IMG/VR virus record: IMGVR_UViG_3300021963_000021
Location: 1-64,000 of that record
Direction: 5' to 3' (one strand)
DNA: 64,000 nt
Source of the DNA: a virus
In this document: positions 31,195 through 39,856 of the stretch, piece after piece
How the letters are laid out: every line of letters begins with the position of its first letter
Position numbering within the stretch: the first letter of the stretch is position 1
Made by a program: the position numbers and the translations under genes
Notes under the pieces: model-generated
Told to the model about the DNA's origin: nothing
Database searches by the model: none
The model's input: the letters and a program-made list of their open reading frames with translations, nothing else

Positions 31195-31680
31195 TTATTG
31201 ATTCTTGTGTTCAGCTAACTGAGCAAGCAGTTGTGCTTTAATGCTATTAACTAGATCATCGCCTTCGCCCATGGCACGTGGATTATCGCCACCTGCTGCT
31301 GCCGGATAACCTTTCTTAGGCTTGTGCATGTCGTTGCCATCTGGAATAGAAGCAGAAATATCTTTATAATCTGGGCTAGGATGTGTTGTAGCATCATCGA
31401 AACCGTCTTCTAGTTCTTCTCTATCTCTCATACCAATTTTCATGATAGGATTTGTCATTGTCGGCAAAGGCATATCATTTTTTGGCATCATATCTGGGTT
31501 AACTTTAGTCATTAACTTTAGTAGACTTTCGATATTGTCCATGCCTTGTGCGTTTAGACTAACACTCATGCTAGGTGGAGTTGCTGGCGGAGTTGGGGAA
31601 CTCATAGGCATTTCACCGCATTCTGCGATGACACCTTTGTCGATGTCATGAATGCGTTTATATAGATCGTTAAAGTTCAT
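31195..31680 (-). CDS. Probable head-associated protein with N-terminal targeting peptide
   Basis: A 161-residue protein beginning MNFNDLYKRIHDIDKGVIAECGEMPM, then Pro/Met/Ser-rich stretches and an LNAQGMDNIESLLKLMTKVNPDMM segment. I recall this architecture in T4-like aquatic phages as an uncharacterised structural protein. IAE before Cys21 fits the (L/I)-x-E cleavage rule of the gp21 prohead protease, so the N-terminal peptide may be removed in the head. Its start abuts the stop of the upstream gene. Confidence 0.6.
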   Translation of the reverse strand: MNFNDLYKRIHDIDKGVIAECGEMPMSSPTPPATPPSMSVSLNAQGMDNIESLLKLMTKVNPDMMPKNDMPLPTMTNPIMKIGMRDREELEDGFDDATTHPSPDYKDISASIPDGNDMHKPKKGYPAAAGGDNPRAMGEGDDLVNSIKAQLLAQLAEHKNQ

Positions 31681-32243
31681 TATTTGCTCCCAACGGCACT
31701 CTTAGCACCGGCTTTGTCTTCTTTGTGTTTAGGTAATTTGTACTCTACATGCTGGCCTTCATCTTTTTTACGTGCTTTTGATTCTTTAGCAAGATTCTTT
31801 AAAAATGAAGTATTGTAGTCATCGCCAAAATAATCCTTGCTGCGAATCTTTTCTGGGTCTGATAATTCTTTGTTTAATAGTGCGTCGCCACTTGGATTTT
31901 CTACATCAAAGTATGGTTGTAGATCTTCTCCTAGACTACGTACACGGAAATGGCTTTCTGGCATGCCAGTAACCTCACGTACACGTACAGCAATCTGTTG
32001 TGAAGTTACAGGATAGTCGCATTCTGCTTCAAACACAGTAACTTCGATATTTTTTAGGTCGGGGAAATCCAAAGCAGTTGGGCGTATTGGAGTTTCGCTT
32101 GATTTAGCTACTTTTGAGCAGTTAAATTTAGCAAGGCCACCTTTTACTTTGTCTTCAAACCCTTCAGCAAGACTACCTGCTACCTTAATATGAAAGGTAT
32201 AGGTTTTTTTGCTTTCGGTTAGGTAATCTTTCAATGTCTTCAT
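31680..32243 (-). CDS. Probable internal head protein with capsid-targeting peptide
   Basis: A 187-residue protein. The start MKTLKDYLTE closely resembles the T4 capsid-targeting sequence of internal proteins (MKTYQEFIAE), with Leu-Thr-Glu as a gp21-type cleavage site. A beta-rich domain follows (TYTFHIKVAGSL, IEVTVFEAECDYPVTSQQIAVRVREVTGM) and a basic Lys-rich tail suited to DNA. The start at 32243 is preferred over 32249 because AATAAATA ends at 32249 and leaves exactly 5 nt. It is likely packaged with the DNA (inference). Confidence 0.7.
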   Translation of the reverse strand: MKTLKDYLTESKKTYTFHIKVAGSLAEGFEDKVKGGLAKFNCSKVAKSSETPIRPTALDFPDLKNIEVTVFEAECDYPVTSQQIAVRVREVTGMPESHFRVRSLGEDLQPYFDVENPSGDALLNKELSDPEKIRSKDYFGDDYNTSFLKNLAKESKARKKDEGQHVEYKLPKHKEDKAGAKSAVGSK

Positions 32244-32248
32244 ACTCA

Positions 32249-32256
32249 TATTTATT
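32249..32256 (-). promoter_or_regulatory. Late promoter box AATAAATA, 5 nt from ATG
   Basis: On the minus strand it is followed by TGAGT and the ATG at 32243. It overlaps the gp16 stop region. Confidence 0.75.
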
Positions 32257-32731
32257 CTTTTCCTGAAAGTTTTTTAAGTAGCTCATTACGGTCAGTTATA
32301 ACAAACCCTTGCCCGTTTAGGACGTTTCCGTCCTCGTCACCGGCATCTTTGTCTATTTTGAGCTTTTTAAGTTTAAGCTCTACTGCTTTGAGCTTTTTAT
32401 CAATCTTCGCTGACTTGGCATCTATGGCATTTTTAAGCATAGTGCCCGCAACTTCTAAAATTCGACCGCTGTAACGTACTTCTACGTTCATGCCCAAATC
32501 CATAAGATCGTCGTAGGCATCTTCGGCCTTTTTTGCCAATGCGTCTAGGTCTTTTTCGTCTAGAGTGTCTAGGTCATCTATAGGGGGCAATGATCCGGCT
32601 ATTTGATCAATTTCTCTATAGCTGCGTTCTAGACTGCGTACTTCTTCTTTAGTTTCTTCGACTTGAGGTACAACTTCCTGAATGTTTTCAGGGCTATCTA
32701 GATTAAAGAGTTCTTCAAGTTTTTTAGTCAT
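32252..32731 (-). CDS. gp16: Small terminase subunit (gp16-like)
   Basis: A 159-residue acidic helical protein. The central AEDAYDDLMDLGMNVEVRYSGRILEVAGTMLKNAIDAKSAKIDKKLKAVELKLKKLKID matches the two-helix oligomerisation core of T4 gp16 (164 residues). gp16 recognises DNA and stimulates the gp17 motor encoded downstream. The Asp-rich C-terminus resembles the gp17-interacting tail. An 8-nt gap separates it from gp4. Confidence 0.75.
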   Translation of the reverse strand: MTKKLEELFNLDSPENIQEVVPQVEETKEEVRSLERSYREIDQIAGSLPPIDDLDTLDEKDLDALAKKAEDAYDDLMDLGMNVEVRYSGRILEVAGTMLKNAIDAKSAKIDKKLKAVELKLKKLKIDKDAGDEDGNVLNGQGFVITDRNELLKKLSGKE

Positions 32732-32738
32732 ACTTTAC

Positions 32739-33179
32739 TTATCTGCGTTTTGAGCCTTTATGGAAAATATCATCTTCGTTGACTACACGAAATTTGATAC
32801 CCTGCTGCTTACACCAAGCAGTAGCAGCTTCCCATTTGGCTAGATTTTTGATATACTGTTCTTGGTTATACAAGCTCTTGCCCACACGTTCTTTTAACGT
32901 ATGGTTACTGGGCTTAACTTCTACAACTTCGGCATGTGTTGATTTATTTTTGTCTACATATACTACAAAAAAATCAGGAACATACACGGTGTACTTGCCA
33001 GTTAACGGATCTTTATATGGAATCTGTATGCTTTCGCTGGCCCAGTTTTGTACTCCTGGATGCTCGTCTAACATTCTCATAAAAACAAATTCCCAACTGC
33101 TTCTAGCCAGCGGGCGTCTTTTCCCTATATATTTGTCAGGGTTTTTTAGAGTATACGGTCCTTGGGCAAATTTTGGCAT
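32739..33179 (-). CDS. gp4: Head completion nuclease-like protein (gp4)
   Basis: A 146-residue protein: PYTLKNPDKYIGKRRPLARSSWEFVFMRMLDEHPGVQNWASESIQIPY, then the PD-(D/E)xK-type core VPDFFVVYVDK...EVVEVKP. This is the layout of T4 gp4 (gp50/gp4, 150 residues), which acts on DNA ends during head completion and neck joining. The catalytic Asp, Glu and Lys are visible. It shares one base with the upstream gene. Confidence 0.85.
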   Translation of the reverse strand: MPKFAQGPYTLKNPDKYIGKRRPLARSSWEFVFMRMLDEHPGVQNWASESIQIPYKDPLTGKYTVYVPDFFVVYVDKNKSTHAEVVEVKPSNHTLKERVGKSLYNQEQYIKNLAKWEAATAWCKQQGIKFRVVNEDDIFHKGSKRR

Positions 33180-33556
33180 TAGGCTAAGATGTTTCTTGTT
33201 TGGAATTGATTTTCGACTGTAGCAAATCTAAATCCCAATACTGATGTTACAGATCTATTTTGATTTAATACTGTGCTTACAATAGACGAAAGTTGTAGTT
33301 CTTGTAGACCTTTTAATGTGTCCAATAACGCATATACTGGAATGTTTTCTTGTTTGGCCTGTTTTAGCAATATTATCGACGTGATAATTGATGCTTGGTC
33401 GCCGAACCCCTTAGATCGAAGATATCCTACAGTAGAATCAACATCACTGGCGTTGTATTCTTCACCTTTGTTTGCGTAGTTGTTGAAATATGTTTTTGAA
33501 AAATCTGAACTGTCTGTCGACGGCGGTGCTGGTAAATTTGATAACACTGTTTTCAT
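33179..33556 (-). CDS. Unknown structural-operon protein
   Basis: A 125-residue helical protein with a hydrophobic, Leu/Ile-rich middle (ASIITSIILLKQAKQENIPVYALLDTLKGL) and an Asn/Ser-rich end. GGAG lies 11 nt before the ATG. Similar proteins are known to me from T4-like aquatic phages beside gp4 and a gp48/54-like gene, without a T4 name I can defend. A baseplate or head completion role is inferred. Confidence 0.6.
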   Translation of the reverse strand: MKTVLSNLPAPPSTDSSDFSKTYFNNYANKGEEYNASDVDSTVGYLRSKGFGDQASIITSIILLKQAKQENIPVYALLDTLKGLQELQLSSIVSTVLNQNRSVTSVLGFRFATVENQFQTRNILA

Positions 33557-33557
33557 A

Positions 33558-34652
33558 TTATCTTACTCCGGGGAAGGACACACCGGGGAGACCGGATGTA
33601 CTGTTTGGCAAGGCAACAGAACCTTGTAGTATGTTTTGTGCGTCGGCTGCTAGACTTTCTGGACTGATGCTAGCGAGGCTCTTATAGAGGTTTACAGCTC
33701 GTATCGCAGAACTTAATAAATCTCCCGGTGAACCGGCGTCATCGACATAGAACCCTCTGAAAATAATGCTAGCATCGAATATTACTTCGGCACCAGCATC
33801 GGCTAAGATACCTAATGGGCCAAACAGTTGTCCTTGACCAGCTCCTCCGCTAATAGTCAACGGGCTCGGAACTTTATCATAATGAACCAACTGGAATCCT
33901 TTTGGTTCTTTGCCTTTAATAACTCTGCCGGTTCCATATCTAACAGATTCATAGGCAAGCTGCATTGTAATTTCACCTGTACCGTTGCTTTCTGAACTAT
34001 TAACTTGACCATGAGACATACTAACAATATGCGGTTTTATCAATGTATAAGAATTAAAAGTTTTCTTAGCCATTGTGTATATTGTTATAGAATTAAAGAA
34101 CGGCATGTTTGTTCCGTCAGAGTCTAATCCATAACGCTGAGCTTTTAGCTCTTCGCCGAGATGACTGTCATACATGCCTGCGCCTACACCGGTTGATCCG
34201 TTGGAATGATATCCTACATTCAAACTGTCAATGGTTCCAATAAATCTTTCAGGCGAATAATAACCATAATACAAAGCCATCATAGCATTAACAATACCAG
34301 CGTTATCATCATGTAAGCTAATACTAATAGGATCGTATTTGATATCTTTGTAAATTATTTTTTTCTTATTATATTGATTTTTAAAATCATAATCATAAGT
34401 CATTTTGGGAAGGTCTGCGCTCTTGACTAACATCCCTGCTTCTAGCTGATGTTTAAATTTCCAGTCTGATCCTCGCATTGCTTCTTTTTCTATATCAAAG
34501 AATATATGATACGAAAACTTAGTACGTGGAGCTCTCGACATGCTATAATCGGTAAACAACCGAGCAGCATGACGGGCATCGCCAAGGTTACCCTTGGGAT
34601 TTAATATGCCTTGTCCAAAACCTTCTAAAAATCTATCGAATTGATCTGCCAT
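33558..34652 (-). CDS. Tail-tube-family protein, possible gp48/gp54 equivalent
   Basis: A 364-residue protein. RAPRTKFSYHIFFDIEKEA, AGMLVKSADLPKMTYDYDFKNQYNKKKIIYKDIKYDPISISLHDD and the later FNSITIYTMA recall the gp19-like tube fold, extended by extra domains as in the T4 baseplate tube proteins gp48 (364 residues) and gp54. The C-terminus is Ser/Ala-rich. Position next to gp19 supports a tube-initiation role. ACTAAATA lies 5 nt before the ATG, and a terminator ends gp19 just upstream. Confidence 0.55.
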   Translation of the reverse strand: MADQFDRFLEGFGQGILNPKGNLGDARHAARLFTDYSMSRAPRTKFSYHIFFDIEKEAMRGSDWKFKHQLEAGMLVKSADLPKMTYDYDFKNQYNKKKIIYKDIKYDPISISLHDDNAGIVNAMMALYYGYYSPERFIGTIDSLNVGYHSNGSTGVGAGMYDSHLGEELKAQRYGLDSDGTNMPFFNSITIYTMAKKTFNSYTLIKPHIVSMSHGQVNSSESNGTGEITMQLAYESVRYGTGRVIKGKEPKGFQLVHYDKVPSPLTISGGAGQGQLFGPLGILADAGAEVIFDASIIFRGFYVDDAGSPGDLLSSAIRAVNLYKSLASISPESLAADAQNILQGSVALPNSTSGLPGVSFPGVR

Positions 34653-34657
34653 AATAT

Positions 34658-34665
34658 TATTTAGT
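34658..34665 (-). promoter_or_regulatory. Late promoter box ACTAAATA, 5 nt from ATG
   Basis: On the minus strand it is followed by ATATT and the ATG at 34652. No Shine-Dalgarno sequence is present. Confidence 0.65.
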
Positions 34666-34672
34666 CGTAAAA

Positions 34673-34697
34673 AAAGCCCGACTTTAAATCGGGCTTT
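34673..34697 (-). terminator. Intrinsic terminator after gp19
   Basis: AAAGCCCGA and TCGGGCTTT form a 9-bp stem. On the minus strand it is followed by TTTTTTT before the next late promoter. Confidence 0.9.
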
Positions 34698-34715
34698 CTT
34701 TGAGTTTTAGTGCTA

Positions 34716-35357
34716 TTAAGTGCTACCGCCACCAGTTGATAAGCTACCAATTGATCTAGCACCGATGCTTCTACCAATACCATCGACGCCGCCGCCTTTG
34801 TATTGGATAGCGTTGTCGTATCTAATCGCTAGCGTAACTTGTGCTGGCTCATTAGTTGTATAGTTTAGATCACCGTAGTCGATGTTTTGAACAAAGCAAC
34901 CATAGCACTCAAATGTTTCAAGAGTGTTTGGTGTTTGTGTACCGTTACCACCATCTAGGACTTCGATTACTGTTGTAAACTTGTAATCTTGTCCTGAAGC
35001 AGCACCAGACTGTTCGAAAAAGTCAAATTGCTTTTGAATCTGCTCACCACACAATCTTTGAATAGCGCCAGTAGCGTCATCGCGGATGTTAAGCGTTAGT
35101 GGTTCCCAGTTATGACGTCCTGCTAGATAAACTCTAGAGTTGTAAACTGGAAGTTCGATTTCTTCGAAGTTAATCTTTGGACGTGTAATGTCCATGACTT
35201 GCTTTGTAAGCTCTGTGGGCACCGTACCGTTAGCACCGAAGCCCTGTAGTGTAACCCTAAATCTATATTTTAGTTTAGGCATCAGCAGACCTTGGCTCGC
35301 TGATGAAGCATCAGTTGCTAAGGGTACTGTTAGTTTTGATAATGTTGAAATTGCCAT
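34716..35357 (-). CDS. gp19: Tail tube protein (gp19)
   Basis: A 213-residue protein. LMPKLKYRFRVTLQGFG, KINFEEIELPVYNSRVYLAGRHNWEPLTLNIRDD and FECYGCFVQNIDYGDLNYTTNEPAQVTLAIRYDNA are characteristic of gp19-type tail tube proteins. T4 gp19 is 163 residues, so loops or the Gly/Ser-rich tail are longer. Hexameric rings form the tube inside the sheath. It has a GATAAATA late box and a GGAG-containing leader, and it is preceded and followed by terminators, so it is a single-gene unit, as expected for an abundant protein. Confidence 0.92.
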   Translation of the reverse strand: MAISTLSKLTVPLATDASSASQGLLMPKLKYRFRVTLQGFGANGTVPTELTKQVMDITRPKINFEEIELPVYNSRVYLAGRHNWEPLTLNIRDDATGAIQRLCGEQIQKQFDFFEQSGAASGQDYKFTTVIEVLDGGNGTQTPNTLETFECYGCFVQNIDYGDLNYTTNEPAQVTLAIRYDNAIQYKGGGVDGIGRSIGARSIGSLSTGGGST

Positions 35358-35379
35358 GTCTTCTTGCTCCGGGTAATGT

Positions 35380-35387
35380 TATTTATC
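35380..35387 (-). promoter_or_regulatory. Late promoter box GATAAATA of gp19
   Basis: It lies 22 nt upstream of the ATG at 35357. The leader contains GGAG. Confidence 0.75.
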
Positions 35388-35396
35388 ACGGAATCA

Positions 35397-35416
35397 AAGG
35401 GGTCATATGACCCCCT
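35397..35416 (-). terminator. Palindromic terminator after the sheath gene
   Basis: GGGGTCATATGACCCC at 35399-35414 is a perfect palindrome. On the minus strand it is followed by TTTG. Confidence 0.75.
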
Positions 35417-35419
35417 TAA

Positions 35420-38400
35420 TTACGATGCTCTCGCTCCCTGTATTTCTCCTGTGTTCTTCAATCTTAATGGAATGTAAATGAACTCAATTGCCTTGACTGG
35501 CTCAATTGCGATATCTACATATAGCTCATTACGATCGATTCTTGCTGGAGTATTGTTTGTTTCGTCACAAACTACAGCGTAGTCATAGATAGCTCTTAGG
35601 CCAACTAGTTCTAGCAACAGACTTTCAATAGCCTGCTTGATCTCATCACGTGTGATCTTGTCGTTTGGTTCAAACACATAAGGTTTAGCTAGTTTGTTTA
35701 GCTGACTTCTTAGGAATACTACTAGACGAGCTACGTTAATTCTATCAAGTGCTGAATTACCAGCTGAACGTGTTCGTTGACCGTAGTTTACTAGTCCAAC
35801 ACCATTAAAGAATGTTAATGGATTGATCTTAACTCCGTATAACGCATCACGTTGTCCTTCAGTTAAGCTAACAGACTTAAATTCGCCTGTGGTCTTATCA
35901 ACGTATCCGACTGATGTAGCATTAGTGATAGCACCTCTGCGTAGACCAGCTGGAGCAAACCATGGATAGCTAACTTGATCGCTTAGGGCGATTGTTTTAA
36001 GCATCATGTGGCTTGCTGGAACAACGACTGTGTTACCAGTGTTGTCGTTAGTTAAACCACTTGGATAAAATACTGCTGAGTAAGCGTCATATGTTACAAG
36101 ACCAGTATCACCGTTGTCAGTAGCACCATTTTCGTTATTACCCCAAGCAACTAGCGATGCTGTGTCGGATGGTAATCTTAGTGGTGTGTCGCCAACAACA
36201 AATGCTGTGCCTCCACGATCATTGTTAAGATCTACTAGATTCTGTAGAACTTCTGGATAACCTGGGCAAGCAATTAGATTGAAGCTGCGTACTTCGTCTT
36301 CACGCATTTCTTGGTTTGTAGAAATAGCTTCTTTCAATGCCTGTACAACTACTCTGCGTTGTGCTTTACGGCCAAAATCTTCACCGGACATAGTTACCCA
36401 ACGTGATGGGAAGTAATCAATCATTGATTGATCGCCCTGTCTTGGGTTATCATCTTCAGTGTTAATATAGTTTTCTCTGTATACCTTGACGTTGAAACCA
36501 CTTCTACGTGTGTTCCATAACAAGATACCTTTTGGATATAGATCTGGATCTGGAGCATCTGGATCTAGGAAGTCGCTTGTTAATAGGTCTAGTATATCTG
36601 CTGCTGTGCCAGACTCTGTGCCAGCTCCTGGACCAGTTGTCCAACGAGCATCAGCAAACACAACACCTTCTTCAGATGTGCTGTCTGATGTATCAATAGC
36701 AGTCCATTTTAGGGTGTCTGTATTCCAACGATAGATAACTGGGTAGTTTTCTAAGTCGCTAGTGTCAATCCATAGATCGCCTGCTTGTAGATTAGTTACA
36801 CCGTCGCTTTGTTTTACTGGTTTTGTAGCACCAATTAGTGGACCAGTTGGGTCTGCTAATGGAAACTCGTTTTGATAACCGACCCATGTATTGCCGTCGT
36901 GTACCATGATATCAACTTCGCTGATAGCACTTGAATACCAATATTGACCGTCCGCTGGGTCATTCAATGGAGGATCCATATCTGCTACATAGCCAGTTAG
37001 CGTTGCTGCTAATGGCAACCAACCGCTGGCAATGAAATCGTATGTTTCGCCTTGTGGAGCAGGGTATAAGTTTACAGAACCTTCCCATGCGCCAGATGAA
37101 CCGTTGTAGTCAAATCCGCTAAATCCAATATCTGTAAACACGTTGCTAGTGTCAAGAATTCTAAATTCTCCACCTAGCTTATGAGAAATAGTAACCTTGT
37201 TGTTGCTTACAGTTGCTTCGATATTTGCTAGCTCGGAGTTGTTAATTGCCTGAGCAATAGCATTTGCGTTTGCTGCTCCGTCGCCTGCTACTGAAGTAAA
37301 TGTAACAGTGATTGGACTAGGAGTACCTGTTTCACCAGATGGTGTTCCTAGCAATCTGCTGCCAAGCACACTTTCTCTAATTGTGAATGACTTAGACACT
37401 GACGTACTAAATGTAGAATCAGTGATCTGTCCTGAGGTAATTGAAACAGCGCCAGATGTGCGTCTTGTGAATAATTTGAAAGCAGCAGTCTGGGGTGTAG
37501 CATCGTACCCAGTGTCTTCTGTGTAGTTATATTGAACATATAAAGTGTCTTTGACAATATTCTGTCCGCCAGCAATTTTGTCAATGCCATATACCGCAGC
37601 ATGGCCGCTAGCATATAACGGAGCAGTAACTTCTACCCATGCTTTAGATGTGTCATTCCACTTCTTAACTCTCCAACGAGCACCTTGATTTGGTTCAGTT
37701 GCCTTGACCCAAACAGAACCTGTTGGGCGTGGTTTTTGTGAACTTGTTTTCCACTGAGGAACACTAGTGTGTGCTGCTATTGATAGATCCGGAGCATAGT
37801 ATTGTCCTGCGGCAAATCCAAAAATGTCTGCGATAGTAATTGCTGGATTCTCAGAACTAGTTTCGAACATGATAGAAGCAGCGCCTTCTGAGTCGCCTGG
37901 GCCATCTGTTTGATCGATAACAAAGAACGATACCTTGTTGTTTACAACACCTGCTCTTACACCCTGGATAGCATATCCATTGATTGTGTTAGCAAGATTT
38001 TGTGCTGTTTGGCCACCTACGCCAACTGTAACAGCCACGCCGTTAACAATAAATTTATATGCGTCATTGATATTCGCATACCCAGCTACAGTAGCAGTAA
38101 CAGTTGGGGAAGTACCTCTCCAACCTGGTGTACCAATTAGGTGCCATGCTGCTGATGATGTTGATTGTGTATAATTTTTGCCTTTGTAGTAGTATCTGAT
38201 AACATCAGTTTCTGCTACTACTGCGTAGTCACCGACTTTACCTACTCCGCTTGCTGGAGCACCGTTGTCAATTTTGTCGCTGTCAGACGCTGAGAGAACG
38301 ATTGGAGTCTTAGCAACAAACTTCTGTCCGCCTAGATCGGCCGGGGTAGCATCCCACTCTAGTAGACCCCATTTTGTGCTTTGTGTATCGAGCCACCACT

Positions 38401-38800
38401 GTCCGTTGGAAGCTTCTGAACCTGGTACTGTTTCTGTGCCAGTTAAGTCATCTAGATTAATATCTGCTCTTGCGATATATGCTGTGTTGGAAATACCTAA
38501 AAAGCTATATGCTGCTTGTAGACCGTATTCGTTTTGTTCGTCTCCGTTTCTTGGGTTTCCAGAGACTGTCTTTTTAAATGTAGGTGTTCCGTAAAATTCA
38601 GCCAACTCGCGTTGACTTGAAACACGGTATACCTTACCTATGTTTGCTGCTAGGGTACCTTTTGCTATTCCGGTGCCACTAGCGTTTGATTTATTCTGTG
38701 CGGTGGCTACAACAATAAGAGGAGTTGTTCCAGCTTCTGCTGGAGTATAAAAACTCTCGTCGTTTACGGTAACCTGTACGCCTGGTGATGTTAGAGCCAT
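35420..38800 (-). CDS. gp18: Tail sheath protein (gp18) with very large insertion
   Basis: A 1126-residue protein (T4 gp18: 659). The N-terminus (MALTSPGVQVTVNDESFY, RELAEFYGTPTF, YGLQAAYSFLGISNTAYIARAD) and the C-terminus (FNLIACPGYPEVLQNLVDL, SYPWFAPAGLRRGAI, VVFLRSQLNKLAKPYVFEPND, YVDIAIEPVKAIEFIYIPLRL) are classic sheath. Between about residues 130 and 780 lies an array of beta-rich modules, some with G-x-x-W-x-x-x...W patterns. Insertions in gp18 normally project from the outer sheath surface, so these are probably decoration or adhesion domains. Confidence 0.93.
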   Translation of the reverse strand: MALTSPGVQVTVNDESFYTPAEAGTTPLIVVATAQNKSNASGTGIAKGTLAANIGKVYRVSSQRELAEFYGTPTFKKTVSGNPRNGDEQNEYGLQAAYSFLGISNTAYIARADINLDDLTGTETVPGSEASNGQWWLDTQSTKWGLLEWDATPADLGGQKFVAKTPIVLSASDSDKIDNGAPASGVGKVGDYAVVAETDVIRYYYKGKNYTQSTSSAAWHLIGTPGWRGTSPTVTATVAGYANINDAYKFIVNGVAVTVGVGGQTAQNLANTINGYAIQGVRAGVVNNKVSFFVIDQTDGPGDSEGAASIMFETSSENPAITIADIFGFAAGQYYAPDLSIAAHTSVPQWKTSSQKPRPTGSVWVKATEPNQGARWRVKKWNDTSKAWVEVTAPLYASGHAAVYGIDKIAGGQNIVKDTLYVQYNYTEDTGYDATPQTAAFKLFTRRTSGAVSITSGQITDSTFSTSVSKSFTIRESVLGSRLLGTPSGETGTPSPITVTFTSVAGDGAANANAIAQAINNSELANIEATVSNNKVTISHKLGGEFRILDTSNVFTDIGFSGFDYNGSSGAWEGSVNLYPAPQGETYDFIASGWLPLAATLTGYVADMDPPLNDPADGQYWYSSAISEVDIMVHDGNTWVGYQNEFPLADPTGPLIGATKPVKQSDGVTNLQAGDLWIDTSDLENYPVIYRWNTDTLKWTAIDTSDSTSEEGVVFADARWTTGPGAGTESGTAADILDLLTSDFLDPDAPDPDLYPKGILLWNTRRSGFNVKVYRENYINTEDDNPRQGDQSMIDYFPSRWVTMSGEDFGRKAQRRVVVQALKEAISTNQEMREDEVRSFNLIACPGYPEVLQNLVDLNNDRGGTAFVVGDTPLRLPSDTASLVAWGNNENGATDNGDTGLVTYDAYSAVFYPSGLTNDNTGNTVVVPASHMMLKTIALSDQVSYPWFAPAGLRRGAITNATSVGYVDKTTGEFKSVSLTEGQRDALYGVKINPLTFFNGVGLVNYGQRTRSAGNSALDRINVARLVVFLRSQLNKLAKPYVFEPNDKITRDEIKQAIESLLLELVGLRAIYDYAVVCDETNNTPARIDRNELYVDIAIEPVKAIEFIYIPLRLKNTGEIQGARAS

Positions 38801-38836
38801 TCCGTTCTCTCCTGATGGGTTAAAACTTTGTATAGA

Positions 38837-38844
38837 TATTTAGC
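38837..38844 (-). promoter_or_regulatory. Late promoter box GCTAAATA of gp18
   Basis: It lies 36 nt upstream of the ATG at 38800. The leader contains AGGAGAG. Confidence 0.7.
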
Positions 38845-38902
38845 GCCATTTGGTAAAAATACACTGTTATAACCCTAGGAAAAGGGATAAAAAAGGGTAA
38901 GT

Positions 38903-39244
38903 ATGTATATGAGACCTTTATGCGAATGCGGTTTAAGACCCTCTGCGGTTAACTACCATAAAAATGGTAAAACTTTTTACAGGTCAAGATGCGAAACTTG
39001 CCTAAAGAAAGGTAAATTTCACGGTATACCTAAATGGTATAGAGTTGGGTATAGATTAAAGAGTCAGTGTGACAAATGCGGTTTTAAAAGCCCGCATAAG
39101 GAAGTATTTGCTGTCTATCATGTAGACGAAAATTTAGATAATTGTAGACCCAGCAATCTTAAAACAGTATGCGCTAACTGCCAGCGCATACTTGCTAAAG
39201 AAGGTATTAAATGGAAACAGGGAGATCTAATTGCTGATTTTTAA
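38903..39244 (+). CDS. HNH endonuclease-like protein
   Basis: A 113-residue protein with two paired-Cys sites: CECG...CETC at the start, then CDKCGF...VYHVDENLDNCRPSNLKTVCANCQ. The HxD..N...N pattern followed by C..C is the HNH/beta-beta-alpha-metal nuclease core. It is a lone plus-strand gene among minus-strand structural genes, typical of a mobile homing endonuclease, with AAGGG before the ATG (a second ATG is 6 nt downstream). Its 3' end overlaps that of the dNMP kinase gene by 38 bp. Confidence 0.75.
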   Translation: MYMRPLCECGLRPSAVNYHKNGKTFYRSRCETCLKKGKFHGIPKWYRVGYRLKSQCDKCGFKSPHKEVFAVYHVDENLDNCRPSNLKTVCANCQRILAKEGIKWKQGDLIADF

Positions 39245-39854
39245 TCAAACTCTCGGACTGCTTAAAGAGTTCATCTATAGTACCGTTGTTATCTACGATC
39301 AGATCGAAATCGGTATCAGCCCATGCCCATTCGCTTGCGTGTACTTTGTGAATACTGGTCATAGCTTCTAAAGCCATTTTATCCCCTTGGCAGGCTAGTC
39401 GAGCTGTGTCAAACCAAATAGGTTCTTCACCGCGAACTACTCTAACTACAAATCCACCAGCATTTTTAATAGCTTTTACTTCATTGGGGAATCTAACATC
39501 GCTGATAACAACGTTGTCTTGTGTTTTTCTTAACTTGTTTTCTAAGCTGGCAATCCAAATATCATCGTGGAAGCTCTGGCGGCAGACTTCTGTCCCCCAG
39601 TACTGTAATACCCAACGTGGCGTTAAGTGAGGCATCCCCATACGCTGCGCCCACCACGGATCTACCTGTTCTCGCCACTCACGTGCTTCTTTAGTACGTC
39701 CTTCAAGCAGTACACGATCCCAGCCAAACACAGCAGCAACGGCATCTTTTAGTGTGCCGGCAAAACTATCACGACGGAACTCGTGGAAGTTAACAAGATA
39801 GTCTGCTATCGTGTCTTTTCCTGTTCCAATAAAACCGCAGATTCCTATGATCAT
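39207..39854 (-). CDS. Deoxynucleoside monophosphate kinase (T4 gp1-like)
   Basis: A 215-residue P-loop kinase: GICGFIGTGKDTIADYL (Walker A at 7-14), SFAGTLKDAVAAVFGWDRVLLEGRTKEAREWRE, LQYWGTEVCRQSFHDDIW, and VVISDVRFPNEVKAIKNAGG. These match T4 gene 1 kinase (241 residues), which phosphorylates dNMPs, including modified ones, for replication. It has a TTGACA-17-TATTAT promoter that overlaps the terminator of the upstream gp13 gene. Confidence 0.88.
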   Translation of the reverse strand: MIIGICGFIGTGKDTIADYLVNFHEFRRDSFAGTLKDAVAAVFGWDRVLLEGRTKEAREWREQVDPWWAQRMGMPHLTPRWVLQYWGTEVCRQSFHDDIWIASLENKLRKTQDNVVISDVRFPNEVKAIKNAGGFVVRVVRGEEPIWFDTARLACQGDKMALEAMTSIHKVHASEWAWADTDFDLIVDNNGTIDELFKQSESLIKNQQLDLPVSI

Positions 39855-39856
39855 AA

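Noticed and set aside
35399-35414. The palindrome GGGGTCATATGACCCC as an operator or restriction-type site
   Set aside because: Its place right after the gp18 stop and before a T-containing stretch fits a terminator better.
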